Positions 1-13,200 are shown, counted from the stretch's first letter. The stretch: 64,000 nucleotides of DNA from Schizophyllum amplum (GCA_007026445.1 VDMD01000009.1:903052-967051); one strand, 5' to 3'. Notes: generated by a model from the letters alone, not told the origin. A program made the numbers and translations.

Positions 1-649
1 GCGGGGACTCATGGGACTCGTCGCGACTTCGTGTCGTACGGCGGGGATGCCGAGCAATTCTTCTACGCGGTAAGTAGGTGAGCCTTCGGTATGCGGGGAA
101 GTACACGGGGCACGCACGCGCAGCGAGGGGGTCTCCCACCCTTTCTAGCAGCTCTCCCATGGTAAACTCGATGTCTTTAATCTTGTCCGAGAGCGATGTC
201 GCGGGCTCTCCATCCTTGGGTGCCCCGCCCAATCTCTTGCTCAGCGAATCTACGGCCCCCGCTAGCGCGTTGACCTTGGTGTCCGTCGCCAGAACGCGCT
301 GACATAGTAGCTGCAGCCCCGACTGCGTCAGCTCGGCGCACCGATCGACGTTCGCCTTGTTGGTTTCCTCGCAGTGCACGATCCGCTGGCTCTGCCCCTC
401 GTGCTCAGTGCGCAACCAGCTGAGCAGCTCACTTAGGCGCTGGTGAATGATGTGGTCGACGGAGGTTGAGAGCTGCTGCCAGAACACCTGCGGGGGCCCT
501 GACATTGTCGGCGACGTGCTATATGTCGAGCTACTAGTGGCGGGGGGCAAGGTGGGCACAGGAAAGACACTCTGGTATGATGTGGGCCCGTAACCTGGGA
601 CTGCTGTCGGTGGATAAGGCACGGGAGGCGCATTGGGGACGCGCGACAT
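1..649 (-). CDS. Coiled-coil hypothetical protein, 5' part
   Basis: I do not recognise this protein. The frame opens at an ATG at 649 and stays open to the left edge, so the 3' part is missing. A likely intron (donor GTGCGTG near 117, acceptor CGTAG near 63) keeps the frame and replaces an odd Arg-rich tail with ordinary sequence. Residues 1 to about 55 are rich in Pro, Ser, Thr and Tyr and look disordered. After that come helical stretches rich in Glu, Leu, Gln and Lys (for example around LSDKIKDIEF) that suggest a coiled coil. No signal peptide, membrane segment or catalytic motif is visible. It is divergent from the thioesterase gene to the right. The long open frame, the splice pair and the non-random composition support a real gene; its function is unknown. 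Confidence 0.5.
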   Translation of the reverse strand, partial: MSRVPNAPPVPYPPTAVPGYGPTSYQSVFPVPTLPPATSSSTYSTSPTMSGPPQVFWQQLSTSVDHIIHQRLSELLSWLRTEHEGQSQRIVHCEETNKANVDRCAELTQSGLQLLCQRVLATDTKVNALAGAVDSLSKRLGGAPKDGEPATSLSDKIKDIEFTMGELLERVGDPLAARACPVYFPAYRRLTYLPRRRIARHPRRTTRSRDESHESP

Positions 650-1396
650 GGCGGTTTGTGTTGAGTACGTGCGCGCGGGCGACGCGACGACCGTCGAGGG
701 GCACAATTGCGCGTGTAGATGGCCTTGCCAAATAACGCGTAAACAATGACACATGCGCGCGTCGCGCTCTAAGTTACAGTAACTCCATTCAGCAATCCCA
801 TCTTGTCTTTGACCTCCACACTGGTCTTCCAGGCAACAAAGGAGGGACGGAGCGCAAAGTCCCACAGGCGCCTGCAAGGTCCTACATATCATGTTATGGT
901 CAATCTAGTCCTAATCTGCTCTCACGCCTGCTTCTTGATCCCTGCGTGGGGAGTCTTCCTGCTCCCGAAGGCACATCCCGAGGTCTGCTGGAGGGGGGCA
1001 GGGTGAACACCATGAGGAGGTCGGCATATCCACGTAAGTGTATCCCCTCGCACTGGACAGGTGGGCTGGGCCTCCCTCCCACAACTCCGTCATAGACAGG
1101 CTGCCAGCCTTATCGGAGGTTCGCTGGGTCAAACGAATCGAGTATGGAAGGTTCTGTAAAGGAACCGCGGGTCAGCCGCCTCTGCGAGCTCAGTATCGCT
1201 GCTGTTCAGCCACTGCTTATGGGCGGAGGGGGCACTCAGCCGGTGACGCGATGTCGGGAAAATATTGTGGCGTTATTGCCATCTCAGTCTCCGCCGTGCG
1301 GCGCAGAGCGCACGCAGTGATCGGCGATCTTCTACATAGACGCGACCTTCAAGAACCTGCAGGCGGGCACAAGCGACACGCTCCTTCCCCCCAACC
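650..1396. other. Intergenic region between divergent genes
   Basis: This gap of about 750 bp lies between the start codons of the left-edge gene and the thioesterase gene, so it should hold both promoters. Short open frames here start at non-ATG codons or lack splice support. I see no clear TATA box, repeat or RNA gene. Confidence 0.5.
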
Positions 1397-4148
1397 ATGC
1401 TTACATCCATCCGCGGTGCCTCGTACGCCTGCCGTGTACCGGGGACCTTGAGCACCCGCGCACGGTCCTCGAGGCTCGGGGGCTTGAAGCCATTGCACGC
1501 GGTTTGCTGCACGCCTCCCGTAAACTATGTCCCGTCCCGCGCCACCAGCACCTCGACCAACGCAGCGGGACGCGGCCTGCACACCACGTCGGAGGTCCGC
1601 AACATCGTAGCAGACCGGGGACGTGCCGTCGCACAAGAGACTGAGGACATCTTCCTCATGAATCGCCTCCTGGAGGTCGTCAGTACGTGACCCGCCTCTG
1701 CATGCCGCCATACACTCAGACCTTCCCTTTAGGTTCGAGCGCGGATCCCGCCCACGTCAAGTACGTCGTCTCTCCGGCGCCTATTCCTATACGCCCTGCT
1801 TATCACCGATGCCTCCGCCGCATAGGGACATTCCCATGCGAAGCAAGCTCCTCTGGGCAGAGTCCGGCGTCGTCGACAGTGTTAATGGCGAGACTGCCCA
1901 CAAGCACGATGTACGTCCACCTCGAGCTTCCCATATCCGGCATCTATCATCCTCTACCTCATCATGCTCATGTTGCCTATGTTAGGACGCCCCCCTCAAG
2001 ACATTATACGACCCCAAGAGTAACGATATCTCTGGCACACACGTCCTTCTGACCCGCTCATCATCCCCCACTCAGTCCCCCGCCGCATGACCGACTCCTA
2101 CTGCGAGATCGTCCTGCCGTTCTCGGAGGAGCCCGATCTCGTCGACCGGTATACGAACGCCAGCGGAGGTATCAGGACGGGCAAGTAAGTGGTCACATCG
2201 CGATAGGCTTGGGTTCTCGATAAGAAAGCAGCGCTTCGACTGGTTGCGTCTTGGCCATGAGAAGTGCAAGCGCAGCGACTAAACTTCTCATCTTTCTCAT
2301 TTCTCCCACGCCGCCTTCTTTGACGTGACTTACATGCACTCTCAGGCTCATGGAACATCTGGACTCCCTAGCGGGCTCCATCGCGTACAAGCACATGCTC
2401 GGACCGAGCGCGACCTCTGTGGGACCGATCGAGGAGGCGGGGTTCTATCTGGTCACTGCTGCCGTTGACCGGTAAGTAGAGTACCTCGACTTCATTCTTC
2501 ATCAGTATATCTCGGCGGCGGTACCCATATTCCACCGTGCCTAAGCTTTGCTATACGCGACTTCCCTGTATCGCTGACGCTTACTATTCACTAGGCTCGA
2601 CATGCTCGGCCGCCTCGACCCCACACGCGATTTACGAATCAGCGGGATGGTTTGTTGGTCCTGCTCGGTCGGCTAAACGCCTTTTCACACCTTCCTAGGT
2701 CATCTATACCGGCAAGTCGTCCATGGAAGTATCAGTCAAGATGGCCAGCATGGGCGCCAGGAAGGACGGCAAGGACGAGACAGTGCTCCTAGGTAATCAT
2801 AGCTTGTCCCTTTTCCCTTTTTGGTACGCCGATGGTGGCTAGTCCACCGGGGTGTCCCCGATTCATCGGGGTTCGCCCTCCACGGTTCATCGACGGTCTC
2901 CAGTACATCGTTTATACTCAGCGCGCTAACGATGCCTGTCCCAGGCCGCTTCTCCATGGTGTGCCTGAGCGCGGAGACGAACCGGGGCACGCCCGTCAAC
3001 CCGCTCGTCACTGCGACGCCCGAGGAAATGGAGCTGCGGGCTATGGGTGAAGGTGAGTATCAAGAGTGGTCGGTCCGGATTTCCTGCTTATTTCACCTTG
3101 CTTTTCATCCAACCTTATCCCCTCCCAGCCATCAAGATCCGTCGCAGCAGTATCGCCCTCCAATCCCTCGACCGTGTCCCACCGACTAAGGCGGAGGCCG
3201 ACGCGCTGCACCAACTTTATCTGAAGCATGGCGATCCCGAGTACAATCCGCGCGTCGTGTTCAGCAGCAGTAATACTTCTGGTGAGTGCTTTTTAGGGGC
3301 GTGCATGATCAGGGAGACACAATCAGCGGCCTCCTCTCCAGTAGATGGTCCTCACCTATCTCGACAGAACCACGCGCCGGAGACGCCGATGAGAGCGTCT
3401 GGATGAGCGACAGCCGGCTGGAGAAAACGCAGCTGATGTTCCCGCAAGTACGCAACCTGCACAACAAGGTGTTCGGTGGCTATCTGATGCGATTGGCGTA
3501 TGAGGTGAGTGGGAGTGTCATTGTGCGTTTGCCTTGCTTACATTGCTCGTCAGCTCGGATTTGCGTCCGCTTCCCTCTTCTGTCGCGGCCCAATCCGCTT
3601 CTTCTCTCTCGATGGGATTTCTTTCGCGAAGCCTGTGCCTATAGGGTCAGTTCATGTCTTGGCAAAGATAGCACAAGGCGCAATTTTGACTTGGTACTTC
3701 CTACAGGTCCATTCTCCGCCTCAAGTCCTGGGTCCTACACTCTGCGTCAACGCCAGATCATCCGGTGCTTGTGGTACGTTGCCAGTTCGACTGCCTACCA
3801 AGAAGATCTAACGTGAATATCTGCAGCACGTCGGCGTCACTGCCAACGTCGTAGACGTCCGCACCGGCAAAGAGGAGACAACGAATGAGTTCAGGTGGGT
3901 GGTTCACGCGACAGTAGAGATTCGATAGCATCTAACGTGTTGGCAGATTCACCTGGTCTCGCGAAGACGGCCCGCCTCTCAATCGTACTCTCGTGCCGCG
4001 CACATATGGAGGTCCGTATCGGTTTTATCGATTTATGGTTGACGCTCACATGGTCACAGAGGCAATGCTGTGGCTCGAGGGCGGCCGTGCGCTGCAGACA
4101 GGCTTGGAGATCCGCGCGTCGAGGGAGCGCAAGAGTGCAAGTGCTTGA
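1397..4148 (+). CDS. Acyl-CoA thioesterase, ACOT9 type, mitochondrial
   Basis: Hydrolyses acyl-CoA to free fatty acid and CoA; ACOT9 relatives act in mitochondria. Sixteen exons (first 1397-1682, last 4060-4148) join to exactly 532 codons including the stop, giving 531 aa. The first ~65 residues are rich in Arg, Ser and Ala with few acids, as in a mitochondrial presequence. The first HotDog-like part contains NASGGIRTGKLMEHLDSLAG (exons 5-6), characteristic of this family. The second contains VRNLHNKVFGGYLMRLAYE (exon 11), the matching family block with the Asn and Gly-Gly-Tyr segment. Two HotDog domains and this length fit fungal ACOT9 proteins. Introns are 45-160 nt; exon 2 is only 28 nt and exon 4 only 34 nt. 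The start ATG is the first in frame and directly begins the presequence. Substrate chain length cannot be read from the sequence. Confidence 0.93.
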
Positions 4149-4375
4149 GAGGATGCGCTTAAAGCGCACATGGATGCTGGAAGCGTATAACAGCGGTCCT
4201 GACGATCTGTTATGTGACGATCTACTTACTATTAGATGCGATTTAAGGGCTTGTGTACCGGGGTGTTTTATTGACACGAATACTTAGACTATAGAAGCCC
4301 GCAACCTAGACGGCAGACGGCACTTAGATTTGTTTACATTCCGTTGTATACGAGTTGTTAATCACCAGACAGAAC

Positions 4376-4570
4376 AGACAGAAGTCTGGAAGGGGTGGAA
4401 AAAATTGGCGCAGCAGACCCAGAGTAGTCTGAATCGAGTTACACTTGCCAATAGAGCGAAGCGTGCCGCGAATCGCACTCAAGGACGCGCTTTTTTCTGG
4501 GACTGTCGGCCCACGCCGTGGCGCCTACTCCCTCTGCACGGCAGTGCACCACACGCACAGGGCCTAGGGC
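4376..4570 (+). repeat. Degenerate repeat R1, copy 1
   Basis: Direct repeat of 6118-6300. Shared blocks include GGTGGAAAAAATT, GCGCAGCAGAC, AGAGTAGTCTGAATCGAGTT and GCACTCAAGG in the same order and spacing. Similarity fades after about 110 bp, then reappears weakly (GGCGCCTAC). No terminal repeats or coding capacity are visible. Confidence 0.7.
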
Positions 4571-4724
4571 TGACGCGCATGATGTCTGCTCTCCTACGGA
4601 GCGGCCCGCCAGACGTCCCGACGTAGCGTCCAGCAACGACCTGGAGGGCCTCGCGAAGAAAGCATAAGTAGGAGGAGCGAGCCAACAGCATGCGCAGGAG
4701 GTAAAGCACAGGCCTTCGCCAGAG

Positions 4725-5165
4725 CGCGCCCGGGCACCGCGACGTTTTTCAACACTGCGCCCGCCAGGGCCTCCGTCTCCGATCCGACTAGGATCGTCGA
4801 CTTCGACGGCCCCTCCGCAACGCTGGGCCTCTCAGCGACGTTATAAGGAGGCCAGCCGTATCATGCAGATACGACTGTGTCAACGCGCGGACGAGGGCAG
4901 ACGCATGATATATCTGGTACGTCGCACGGCTTGTTACGGCCGGGTCCCGCTGGGACCATCGAAGGTGCGTCACTCAGACCTTGGCCCGCTCGCATGAAGA
5001 GACGTCAGAGGACATCCTGTGCGGGACGAGCATCACGGCCTTGGATCTGCTGCGCTGGTGGTTTAGAAAACTTAAAGACAGTGTGCGACGGACGCTCGCG
5101 ACGTAAGTCGCGTTGTCACGTGAGCTTCGGAGATTGCCGAAGATAGAGGTTGAACTGTTGACGTG
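4725..5165 (+). repeat. Degenerate repeat R2, copy 1
   Basis: Direct repeat of 8185-8578. Strongest shared blocks are TCTGGTACGTCGCACGGCTT, GGCCGGGTCCCGCTGGGACC and CACTCAGACCTTGGCCCGCT. The left flank (GCCCGGGCACC, then TTTTCAACAC) and the right flank (CACGTGA, then GCCGAAG and GTTGAA) are also collinear. On the minus strand both copies read RSRSKA followed by MLVP, so a coding origin is possible but not shown. Confidence 0.75.
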
Positions 5166-6117
5166 ACGCATCCGTCGGCGCTTGCTCGCTCTGTCGATGT
5201 TGTAAAGAAGCCAGTACTCGGCTAGCAGTGCTACTAGCAGTTCGAATAGAGCTCTCATTCCCGAGGCGCCGGGCGCCTGCAGGCGTGCAAATTTTAGCAC
5301 GAGGCCCTTAGTACTTAAGCGCCTTCTTGGGGGCCATAAATTCTTCTCCTTTTACCATCGTCCTGTAGCAACAGCCGCGCTCGACCCGCACAGGACCTCG
5401 AGTCCTCTTCTCGAGCCTAAGCCGTCCGTCTCGCCTCATCAGCGTGATATGGATTAGGCGGCCGCGCATCAACTGCACGGCTTCGCTGCTGCTCGGCCCT
5501 TCGTCTGCATCTCTTCGAGGGCTCCGCCGCTCGCAAGCGTCATTAGGGCGTGACTGGTCCCGACGTACCACTGCCCTATGATTCCTAGTCGTTGACTTTT
5601 CTCGTCCGGTCAAGTCCATACGGCAGCTCATCGATGACTTTGGTACGGGCAGAACGCGGCATTGCCTAGCACGCTCAGTTCGCTGAGCGGAGTCCAATTC
5701 ACAATGTGCATTCCCGGCTTCGTGCGGCGGGTCCTGCCTGCCTGCGATGCCATGCATGTGGATGCTAGGCTCAGCTATGCAGTGCCGCTGGCAATTCTGG
5801 CGTACACTGCAAATCGGTGGGCGTGCTCGTGGACCTTCATCTCTGATGTTGGCGAGTCAAGGGCAACCAAAAGTCTTCGGCTGCTTGTAGCGTGGATGCA
5901 GATTGCGGTCGACGGCTGGCAGACTGTATATTCATGGCAGTGCGCGCCGACTAGATCGGTCGCGTATGTCGGTGCCTCTGGACGAGCCAAGGGCGCCTCG
6001 CGTCGAATTTTTGGAACCCCACAATTACTACCTTTGGTTGTGAGTCTTCGAGATTGTGCCGCATTTTACGTTGTCCTAAAGAATCGCTGGCGGCGTTGTG
6101 ATGAGTCTATCTAAGTA

Positions 6118-6300
6118 CAAACTGGTTTTGGAGTCTAGAAGGGTGGAAAAAATTAGCGCAGCAGACGAAGAGTAGTCTGAATCGAGTTGCACTTGCTCCT
6201 AGAGCGAAGTATGCCGCGAATTGCACTCAAGGGCATGCTCTGCCCTGTGCCTGTCATCCCATGCCACGGGCACGGCGCCTACACCTCCAGCACAGCGATA
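6118..6300 (+). repeat. Degenerate repeat R1, copy 2
   Basis: Second copy of the 4376-4570 segment, in the same orientation 1.74 kb away. It differs by scattered substitutions and one- or two-base indels, which points to an old duplication. Confidence 0.7.
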
Positions 6301-8184
6301 CACCCAGCCAAAAGCTCTGTGACCGCGTTCCCGAGAGAACGGCCCTGCAAGCAACGACAGGCATCCATGACAGCCCTAATAGGACCGTTGCGCGGATCAT
6401 GGCCATCAGGGATTTCTCGATTTGCTGTCGAGGCCTTATAACGCACCACCATCGCTGACAGGCCTCACCATCGTTGTCGTTTGGCTACCATATGGCAGTG
6501 CGGATGGTAACCTCAGATCTATGCATCTGACTTGCGCCATCGCTGTCATTTAGATATCATCCGGCACGTATACGACCACATAACACAACAAAGAAGATGT
6601 ATAGTCGTGCTCTCGTCAGCTTGGTGTAGGACGGCATAGCATGATCAGGGACTGACAAGTTGGCGCGCTGTTTGCCCCTATTATACCTTACTATAGGCAG
6701 CCGCGGTCGATACACGTTTAGCAGTAATGAATCAATATATTGGTGGTCTAATAAATCATTATGTATGCTACGGGTTGCACAGTAATATATACGCATAAAT
6801 ACGCCTGCTCGAGACTGCCGCCGCGCCGCCCCGCGCGCCGCTCATCGGCGACCCTCAAAATATGCCGGTCCGACCAACCAGGTCAGATCAGGTCACGACT
6901 ACATTGGTCGTACGAGGGCTGCCTGGAACCCACCAAGATCTGTGGCGAACGACATGCTGCGCGGTAAGTATAGAGCATGGATCTGGAATTTTGCCTCAGC
7001 TGACACCTGAGGGATGGAAAACAACGCACTTGGTGAGGAATATGGGACTCGCATCGTGTGCCCTTGCAACGGCCTCGGCGGGCGGCAAGCGCGCAGATTA
7101 TGATCTGGCAATGTCGCAAGGTCGCCTCGTATGAGTGAGTAGACATCAGATAATATGCGGGAGACGTACCCGGTATACCAAACACGACTTGGCGAGATGA
7201 ACAAAAAGACTGCTAAGTATTGAGCCTGTTGATCGCGGACGGACAGCGGAAAAGGATGAAGAACCAGCGCACCTTCCAGCGCCTCCGCGACTGCGAGGCC
7301 CATCATCGTCGTACGTTGAAAGCGCAGCTGCTGCTCACTGCACTGTGGTCTGGGCCTGTCAATGTGTACGTTAATATCTGCTTATGTAGGTGAGTCACAG
7401 TCGCTTCTAGAGGACGAGGAGCCCACCAACAAGCTGCGACGAAGTTTGATGATGAGGGAGGCGGTCAAGAGAGGCGTGGGAGGTTCGGGCAACATATACC
7501 GCCTTACTTGAGGGCAGGACACTTGAAGTTGTGCAGCTCAGTAGGCCAGGGTTAGCATCACGACCGTCCTTGAACTCTGTATTTGGCGAGACTCGGTCGA
7601 GACGTCGTGCCAATGTAAGCTCCGACAACGTCAACAATGCAGCAAGTGGACACGGGACAAAGTCAGGCAGAGCGCACGAAGATCCGGGGGCACTGCCGCC
7701 ATGTCGCAATGCACGGCTCTTGAGATCTTGATCGTGCTGTAGGACGTTACACGCGTTGCGACTTGGTGACCCGTTGAAGTGCTCGCGCTGGCATGCTTCA
7801 GGACTGCCCTTCTCGAGTATTCCGCGTTAACACGTACCTATTCGACATCTCAAACGCGCTCCCTCTAGTAGAGGTACTTCTGCTGCTCGATGTCTAGGTC
7901 TTCACAGTGGGCAACCATGCCTCGGTCAGATGAGAGGTCTTTCGCAGTCGATTTTCCACATAGAGGGAGTATTGTGAGTTGTTACCATCTCAAGGCATCC
8001 TGATTCTGACTCGTGGGAGCTTACCATGCTACGCCAGGCTGGCGGTCTGCTCGTCAGGCGAGTACACCGGCAGACCGGGCTCGGCCATAACGGCGCTCCC
8101 CCGTGACCGCTGCAACGCCAAATCACGATCTCAAGATATCCCTGATTCGGATGAAGTAGGACGGATAGAGCGACAGGAAGCAGA

Positions 8185-8578
8185 AGCCCGGGCACCACAA
8201 CGCCTTTTCAACACATCACCGACCGGGGCCTCCATCGTGAGATGAGTACGAATTCATGAGCCCCATCGCGACCGGCAGGAGTCTCCCCGTAGGAGCGTCC
8301 TGCCGGCTACGAACAAGGGTGGATGTATGAGATCTCTGGTACGTCGCACGGCTTTACGGCCGGGTCCCGCTGGGACCATCGAGGGTGCATCACTCAGACC
8401 TTGGCCCGCTCGCGTAAGAAGACGCCAATAAGGCAGCCTGTACGGGACGAGCATCGCGGCTTTGGATCTGCTGCGATGAGATGGCGAAAGGCAAGCGCAA
8501 GTAACCGCATGCGAAGGGCAAATATCACGTGATGCACGGCGATCGCCGAAGGCAGCCCAAGTTGAATTGTGGCACACC
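8185..8578 (+). repeat. Degenerate repeat R2, copy 2
   Basis: Second copy of the 4725-5165 segment, about 3.45 kb downstream in the same orientation. R1 and R2 appear as R1-R2-R1-R2 across the gap, so the original unit may have contained both. Confidence 0.75.
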
Positions 8579-9238
8579 TTCCTTCAACCTTGTAATCATT
8601 AACCAGCCTGAACTTTGACTCGTATGTCCAAGAAACTATAAGTCAGTACTTTTACATACTACAAAGGTATAAGAGATCTAGTACGAGTCCGTGTCTACTA
8701 GTACACCACGCCCGTGAAAAGATGTCGCTGCGATGTTTGTGCGGGAAACCTCGATCATATCCGCAGGTTCTTGTGGGATCATTCGAGCTATCTCGCGGGA
8801 CATTTTTCATCGCCAATAGAGGATCTCGCAGGATTGTCAATATCCTCAGGTGTCCTGGACGAAGGCTCAGGGGATCTCGAGTGCAATATCGGTGGCTCGT
8901 CTGAACCAGCTGGATATGACGGAAAATCTTGATTATTTATTTATTTGCAGGCAATGTACGGGTCTGGAAAGCGGACATCATGAAGAGGAAAACTGTTTTA
9001 TTCATAATTTGCTACATACATAAACATAAACATATGGAAACGACAGGTATGTACTACGAATACTGGCACTGACACGACACGGTCCCTCTCCCCGAGTCCC
9101 TTTACTTCAAAACAGGCAGGCACTCCCAAGCCTATCATGTTGCTCTCCCTTGCAGACGACACCGAGGGCAAACCTGTCCGAGGATCAGCGATGACACTCA
9201 CATGATTTGCGGGAAGGCGGACTTACACGGCCAGAGCA

Positions 9239-9646
9239 TCACAAAGGAAGGGCGGGTGGCGTATGCGGAGTTTCCGCGTAAATGAAGGTGATGCTGTTGG
9301 GCTGAAACTCGCGCAGGGAGCCTGAGCAGCGTACGTATCACGTACTCGATCGCAAAACTCACCGCTCGGACGATGGCACCATGGAAGGGGGGCTGTTGAG
9401 GCATCTCGAGAGCCTGAAGAGGGCTGGTACCCAGGCCGGTCTAGGTGGTCAGTAAACGTGGGTCCGACGAAGGGGCCAGCAACGTACTGAGCAGAAATTG
9501 AGGGGCGGCATGGACACGGCATGGATTTTCGGGAACGACGGCGGGCGCGATGGCGGGTCCGACGTCGGGGACTCTGCTGAAAACAGTGAGCAAGATGAAG
9601 TGAGGCCGGCGAGCGCTCGCCAGAAGGCTTCGGCTATGCCGAGCAT
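9239..9646 (-). CDS. Possible small hypothetical protein (99 aa)
   Basis: A three-exon model on the minus strand: ATG at 9646, exons 9646-9488, 9440-9363 and 9301-9239, totalling 100 codons with the stop. Both introns have good signals: the first has donor GTACGTTG and CTGAC before the acceptor; the second has donor GTGAGTTT and acceptor TTTCAG. The product is Pro- and Ser-rich with no domain, signal peptide or membrane segment that I can name. It could be a real small gene, the 5' part of a longer one, or chance. The only support is that the splice sites preserve the frame. Confidence 0.3.
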
Positions 9647-10241
9647 AAGCCCCCGTCCAGCCCTCAGGCAGGCAGACAGAGGGAGTGGTGGTGGCAGGGT
9701 GGTGGTGGAAGAGAACCAACCGACGATGAACTTTGAACACGAATGTCACGGGCTTTTATCCTGACGGCATTCAGCGGCAGCCGCCACAAAGTCGAACTTA
9801 GAAGAAATCCGAGGCACCTTGACCTGTCAGCAGGGAGGCCAAGTCCTTTTGAACATTATGTCGAATTAGCGACCGAGATTCCCTTCGAACACTTGGGCAG
9901 CATTTTCAGAGCCTCATCAAGAGACTTTCTATTCAACATCCCCCTGATCCGCGCCTGACGTCTTGGTTGGATTTCGGCGCGATAGCGTGGGATGTTTCGG
10001 CTCGGAGATCCTCCAGTTGTTTTGCACGGTTGGTGGTGTACGCATCCCCAAACGATAGGTGGCTACGCATCTAAAAATGCGCCCTCATAATTCGACTTTC
10101 TATGTCGCTATAGGTGCCCTTATGGTACATTGCAGTTCAGATGCTTCACAGATAACTCTTCATCTATAGCTCGCCGCTTCGTCGGCTCCGGCGCAGCACC
10201 AGTCAAAAATCCCTCACTCACAGCCGACTCTTCGCTGAGAT
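9647..10241. other. Intergenic, nothing recognised
   Basis: Nearly 600 bp between the small hypothetical gene and the 3' end of TPS2. I see no repeat, no RNA gene and no supported open frame. Confidence 0.4.
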
Positions 10242-13200
10242 TCAAGGATTGTTCTCCCCCTTCTCCGCCGTCTCGCCCACCAGCCGCAACATATTGTCCA
10301 CGACCTCCTCGGGCGTCGTGACGTGCCAGCTCGCCAGCGTGCGCTTCGAGCTGTGGCCGACGGCGGTGGTGAAGATGGCGTCGCGCTGGAGGCGCAGCTC
10401 GACCGGCGGGTGCTCGCCGTCCTCAACGAGCGTCACGCTCAGCGGGGCCTCGAACCGTATGCGCGATCCGCCGCCGTGGCCCGGGGTGTTGGGAAACAGG
10501 AGAAGGGAGCGGAACATGTCCTCGTCGGTCTGCGGGGCATGTTAGTCTATGGTTGCATACATTGAGATTCAGACAACGCACCTTGTCGTCACCCGCGCAG
10601 AACACGAACTCAGCGTCCGGATTTTGGTAGACGATACGCTTGACGATCTCGCCCTTGTTGATCGCTATCGGGCGCACTTCGAGGTTCTTCTTCCCCAACA
10701 TGACCTCGATGGGCCGCTTGTTCGCCAAATTGTTCTCCAACAGGTCCTGGCACTGGCGGCACTGGAACTCGCCCCACTCCGGATCACTGTTGCGGTAGTG
10801 CCAGGTGATCGAGCTCTTCTTGACTTCAACTGTGCTTCCCGTGGTGCGCTGGAAGGTATGCAATAAGTATTCGTGGCCCCGATGAACAGAGAAATTGAAC
10901 GCACCTCCGTGTAGTACCGGAAGATCGCCTCCACGTCCGCCATCCAACTCATATCCAGGCGCTCCGTGAAGTTCATCCACTCCGACGACCCGCCATTGCT
11001 GCGCTTCGGGGGGCGCACAAAACCGCCATGCTCCGCGCTGAAGCCCACGTTCTCCAAGTGACCAAGGTGCTGCTCCAAGAACTGCCCATCGCGCCCCGAG
11101 ATGATGTACACCACGTTCTTCGGATCCGCGCTCAGCTTCTCCAGCGCGCGTAGCGTCTGCGGCGTCGGGACCGCCGCACTTGGCGTCTTCACGATCGGCG
11201 CGAGCGTGCCGTCGTAGTCGAATAGGAATAGGCGCTTCTGCGAGGCATCGTACTTGGACCGCAGCAGCTCCGCGTCCATGTACGGCGTCTCCGTCGGCTT
11301 CATTATCGCGTCCAGCCCGCCCGCGTGCGAGACGAGCATCTTGACGAGGAGCGCCGCCCAGGTGTGCGAGGTGTGCGTGGTGACCTTCTCGTAGAGCTTG
11401 ACGTGCCGCGCTTGCTTTTCCTCGTCGGGCATTGTGAGGCCCCTGTCAATCGCAGCCGCGACGTCCTAAGGGGGTGGAGTGTCAGCGCAGATGTCATTCT
11501 AGAGAACATGTGGGACGCACGCCAAGGTCCCAGGGGTTGACAAGGAGCGCCTCCGCTAAGTGTCGGCTGATGCCCATAAATTCGCTGAGCACGCAGGGGC
11601 TCTTCTTCGTCCTCTCCTGCGCGACAACGAACTCCATCGAGGTGGTATTCATGCCGTCGCGCAGCGGCGTGATCAGTGCCAAATCCGCGACAGACAGCAG
11701 CGCGTAGAACTCGTCCTTCTTCAGCGTCTGGTGGCTACAAGACCGGTCAGGTAACACAGGACCAGGAGCAGGGGTAGACGCACTAGTGGTGGCACGGGAT
11801 GAAGTCGAGGCTGCCGAACTCGCCATTGATCTGCGAGACGAGCTCGCTGACCTGTTTCTCCAGCTTGGGCGAGTCGGTGAGGGAGGGGGAGGTGACCTGG
11901 ATCATCACGACCTTTCCTATCCATTGCGGGTACGTCAACAGGAGGTGGCGGAAGGCGCGGAGCTGCAACTGCGTTCAGAATCCCAGTAGGTGGTTGAGGC
12001 CAGATCACGCACCTTCTGAATGACGCCCTTGACAACGTCGAGCTTGTCGCGGCCAACAATGATCTTTTTGCCCTCGTACAGATGTGCCAAAGCCTCCAGC
12101 TTGGGTTGAATACCCGGACGCAGACTGCGAACAATTAGTGATCAATACGCGAGTCGACGGCTACGACTCACATATCACGGCCTACGCGGTCGGCGTCGAT
12201 GCCAACAGGGCAATGCTCGACGATGGTAACATGCCCCTGCACGTCCACACCCACGCCTCCGCTGCTGTCTTCGTCTACTCTGAAGGACTTTGTGATGGAG
12301 CTAGCAGTGTGTGCGGTTGTCGTCTCGTAGCCGCAGACGCGTACACAGGTCGACAGGAAGTGGCGCGCGTAGGAGTACGTCTGCGTCGCCCGATGAGCAC
12401 AAGATTTCCGTACATTGTGCAAATACGTACCTGGAAGCAGACCAGGTTCGCACCAAGGATGCCGTCGAGGATCTGCTTGCGCTCGGGCAAGCAGCGGTAG
12501 ATCTCGCTACTCGGGAAGGGGGTGTGAATGAAAAATCCGATCATGACCTCTTCTGCCTTGCAGCCCAAGGTCCCGTCCTTCTCCTTCTCGCGCATGATCT
12601 CACGGATCATATTGGGCACGAGCAGGAGATGATAGTCGTGGATCCAGATGAGATCGCCAGGCTTGTAGGTCTCGCAGATCCTCTCCGCGAATGTGCGGTT
12701 TGCGCGCACGTAGTACTGGTAGAAGGCGGACGCTTGGGACTGTTCTGATGCGACGTCCTGCCAAAGCAAGTAGTGGAACAAGGGCCAGAGGGCTGCGCGA
12801 TCGAATGATCAGCTTCACGCATGTGAGGAGAGTGTAGCGAGACGCACTTTGCTTGCAGTATCCGTCGTAGTGTCCGTGCGCGACCTTGTCGTCCAGCCAT
12901 ATCGGAAGATAGGAGATCGCACGGTTCCCACCCTGGCGCTCCTCTATGGGCTCGTTCTTGCTGTACTCCTCGAGCGCGACCGCCAGCGCGTCCCTGTCCT
13001 CTTTCGAGACCGAGTTCGAGGGGACGGATGCGACAGTGGTGGATGTTGAGTTGGTAGATGGAGACGCGTTCTGTATATCGCCCGTCCAGCCTATAATGAC
13101 CTGGTCGCGGGCACGCGAGAGCGACTTGATGCCTGAGATCATCGCTGCGTGGCCGTATCGCACGCCGAGCGTCCAATGGGCCGCGGGACCCTCTGTGTCG

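Larger units (their letters stand above)
4149..9238. other. Gene-poor region with decayed duplicated segments
   Basis: About 5 kb without a model I can defend. Open frames of up to 150 codons exist but begin at non-ATG codons or have no splice support and no recognisable domain. The stretch holds at least two pairs of diverged direct repeats (listed separately). This pattern fits old transposon or gene debris; no transposase, reverse transcriptase or long terminal repeat could be recognised. Confidence 0.55.

Noticed and set aside
5308..6114. Two ~150-codon frames, one on each strand
   Set aside because: No recognisable domain or supported splice sites, and the plus-strand one starts at a TTG. 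They lie in the decayed repeat region.
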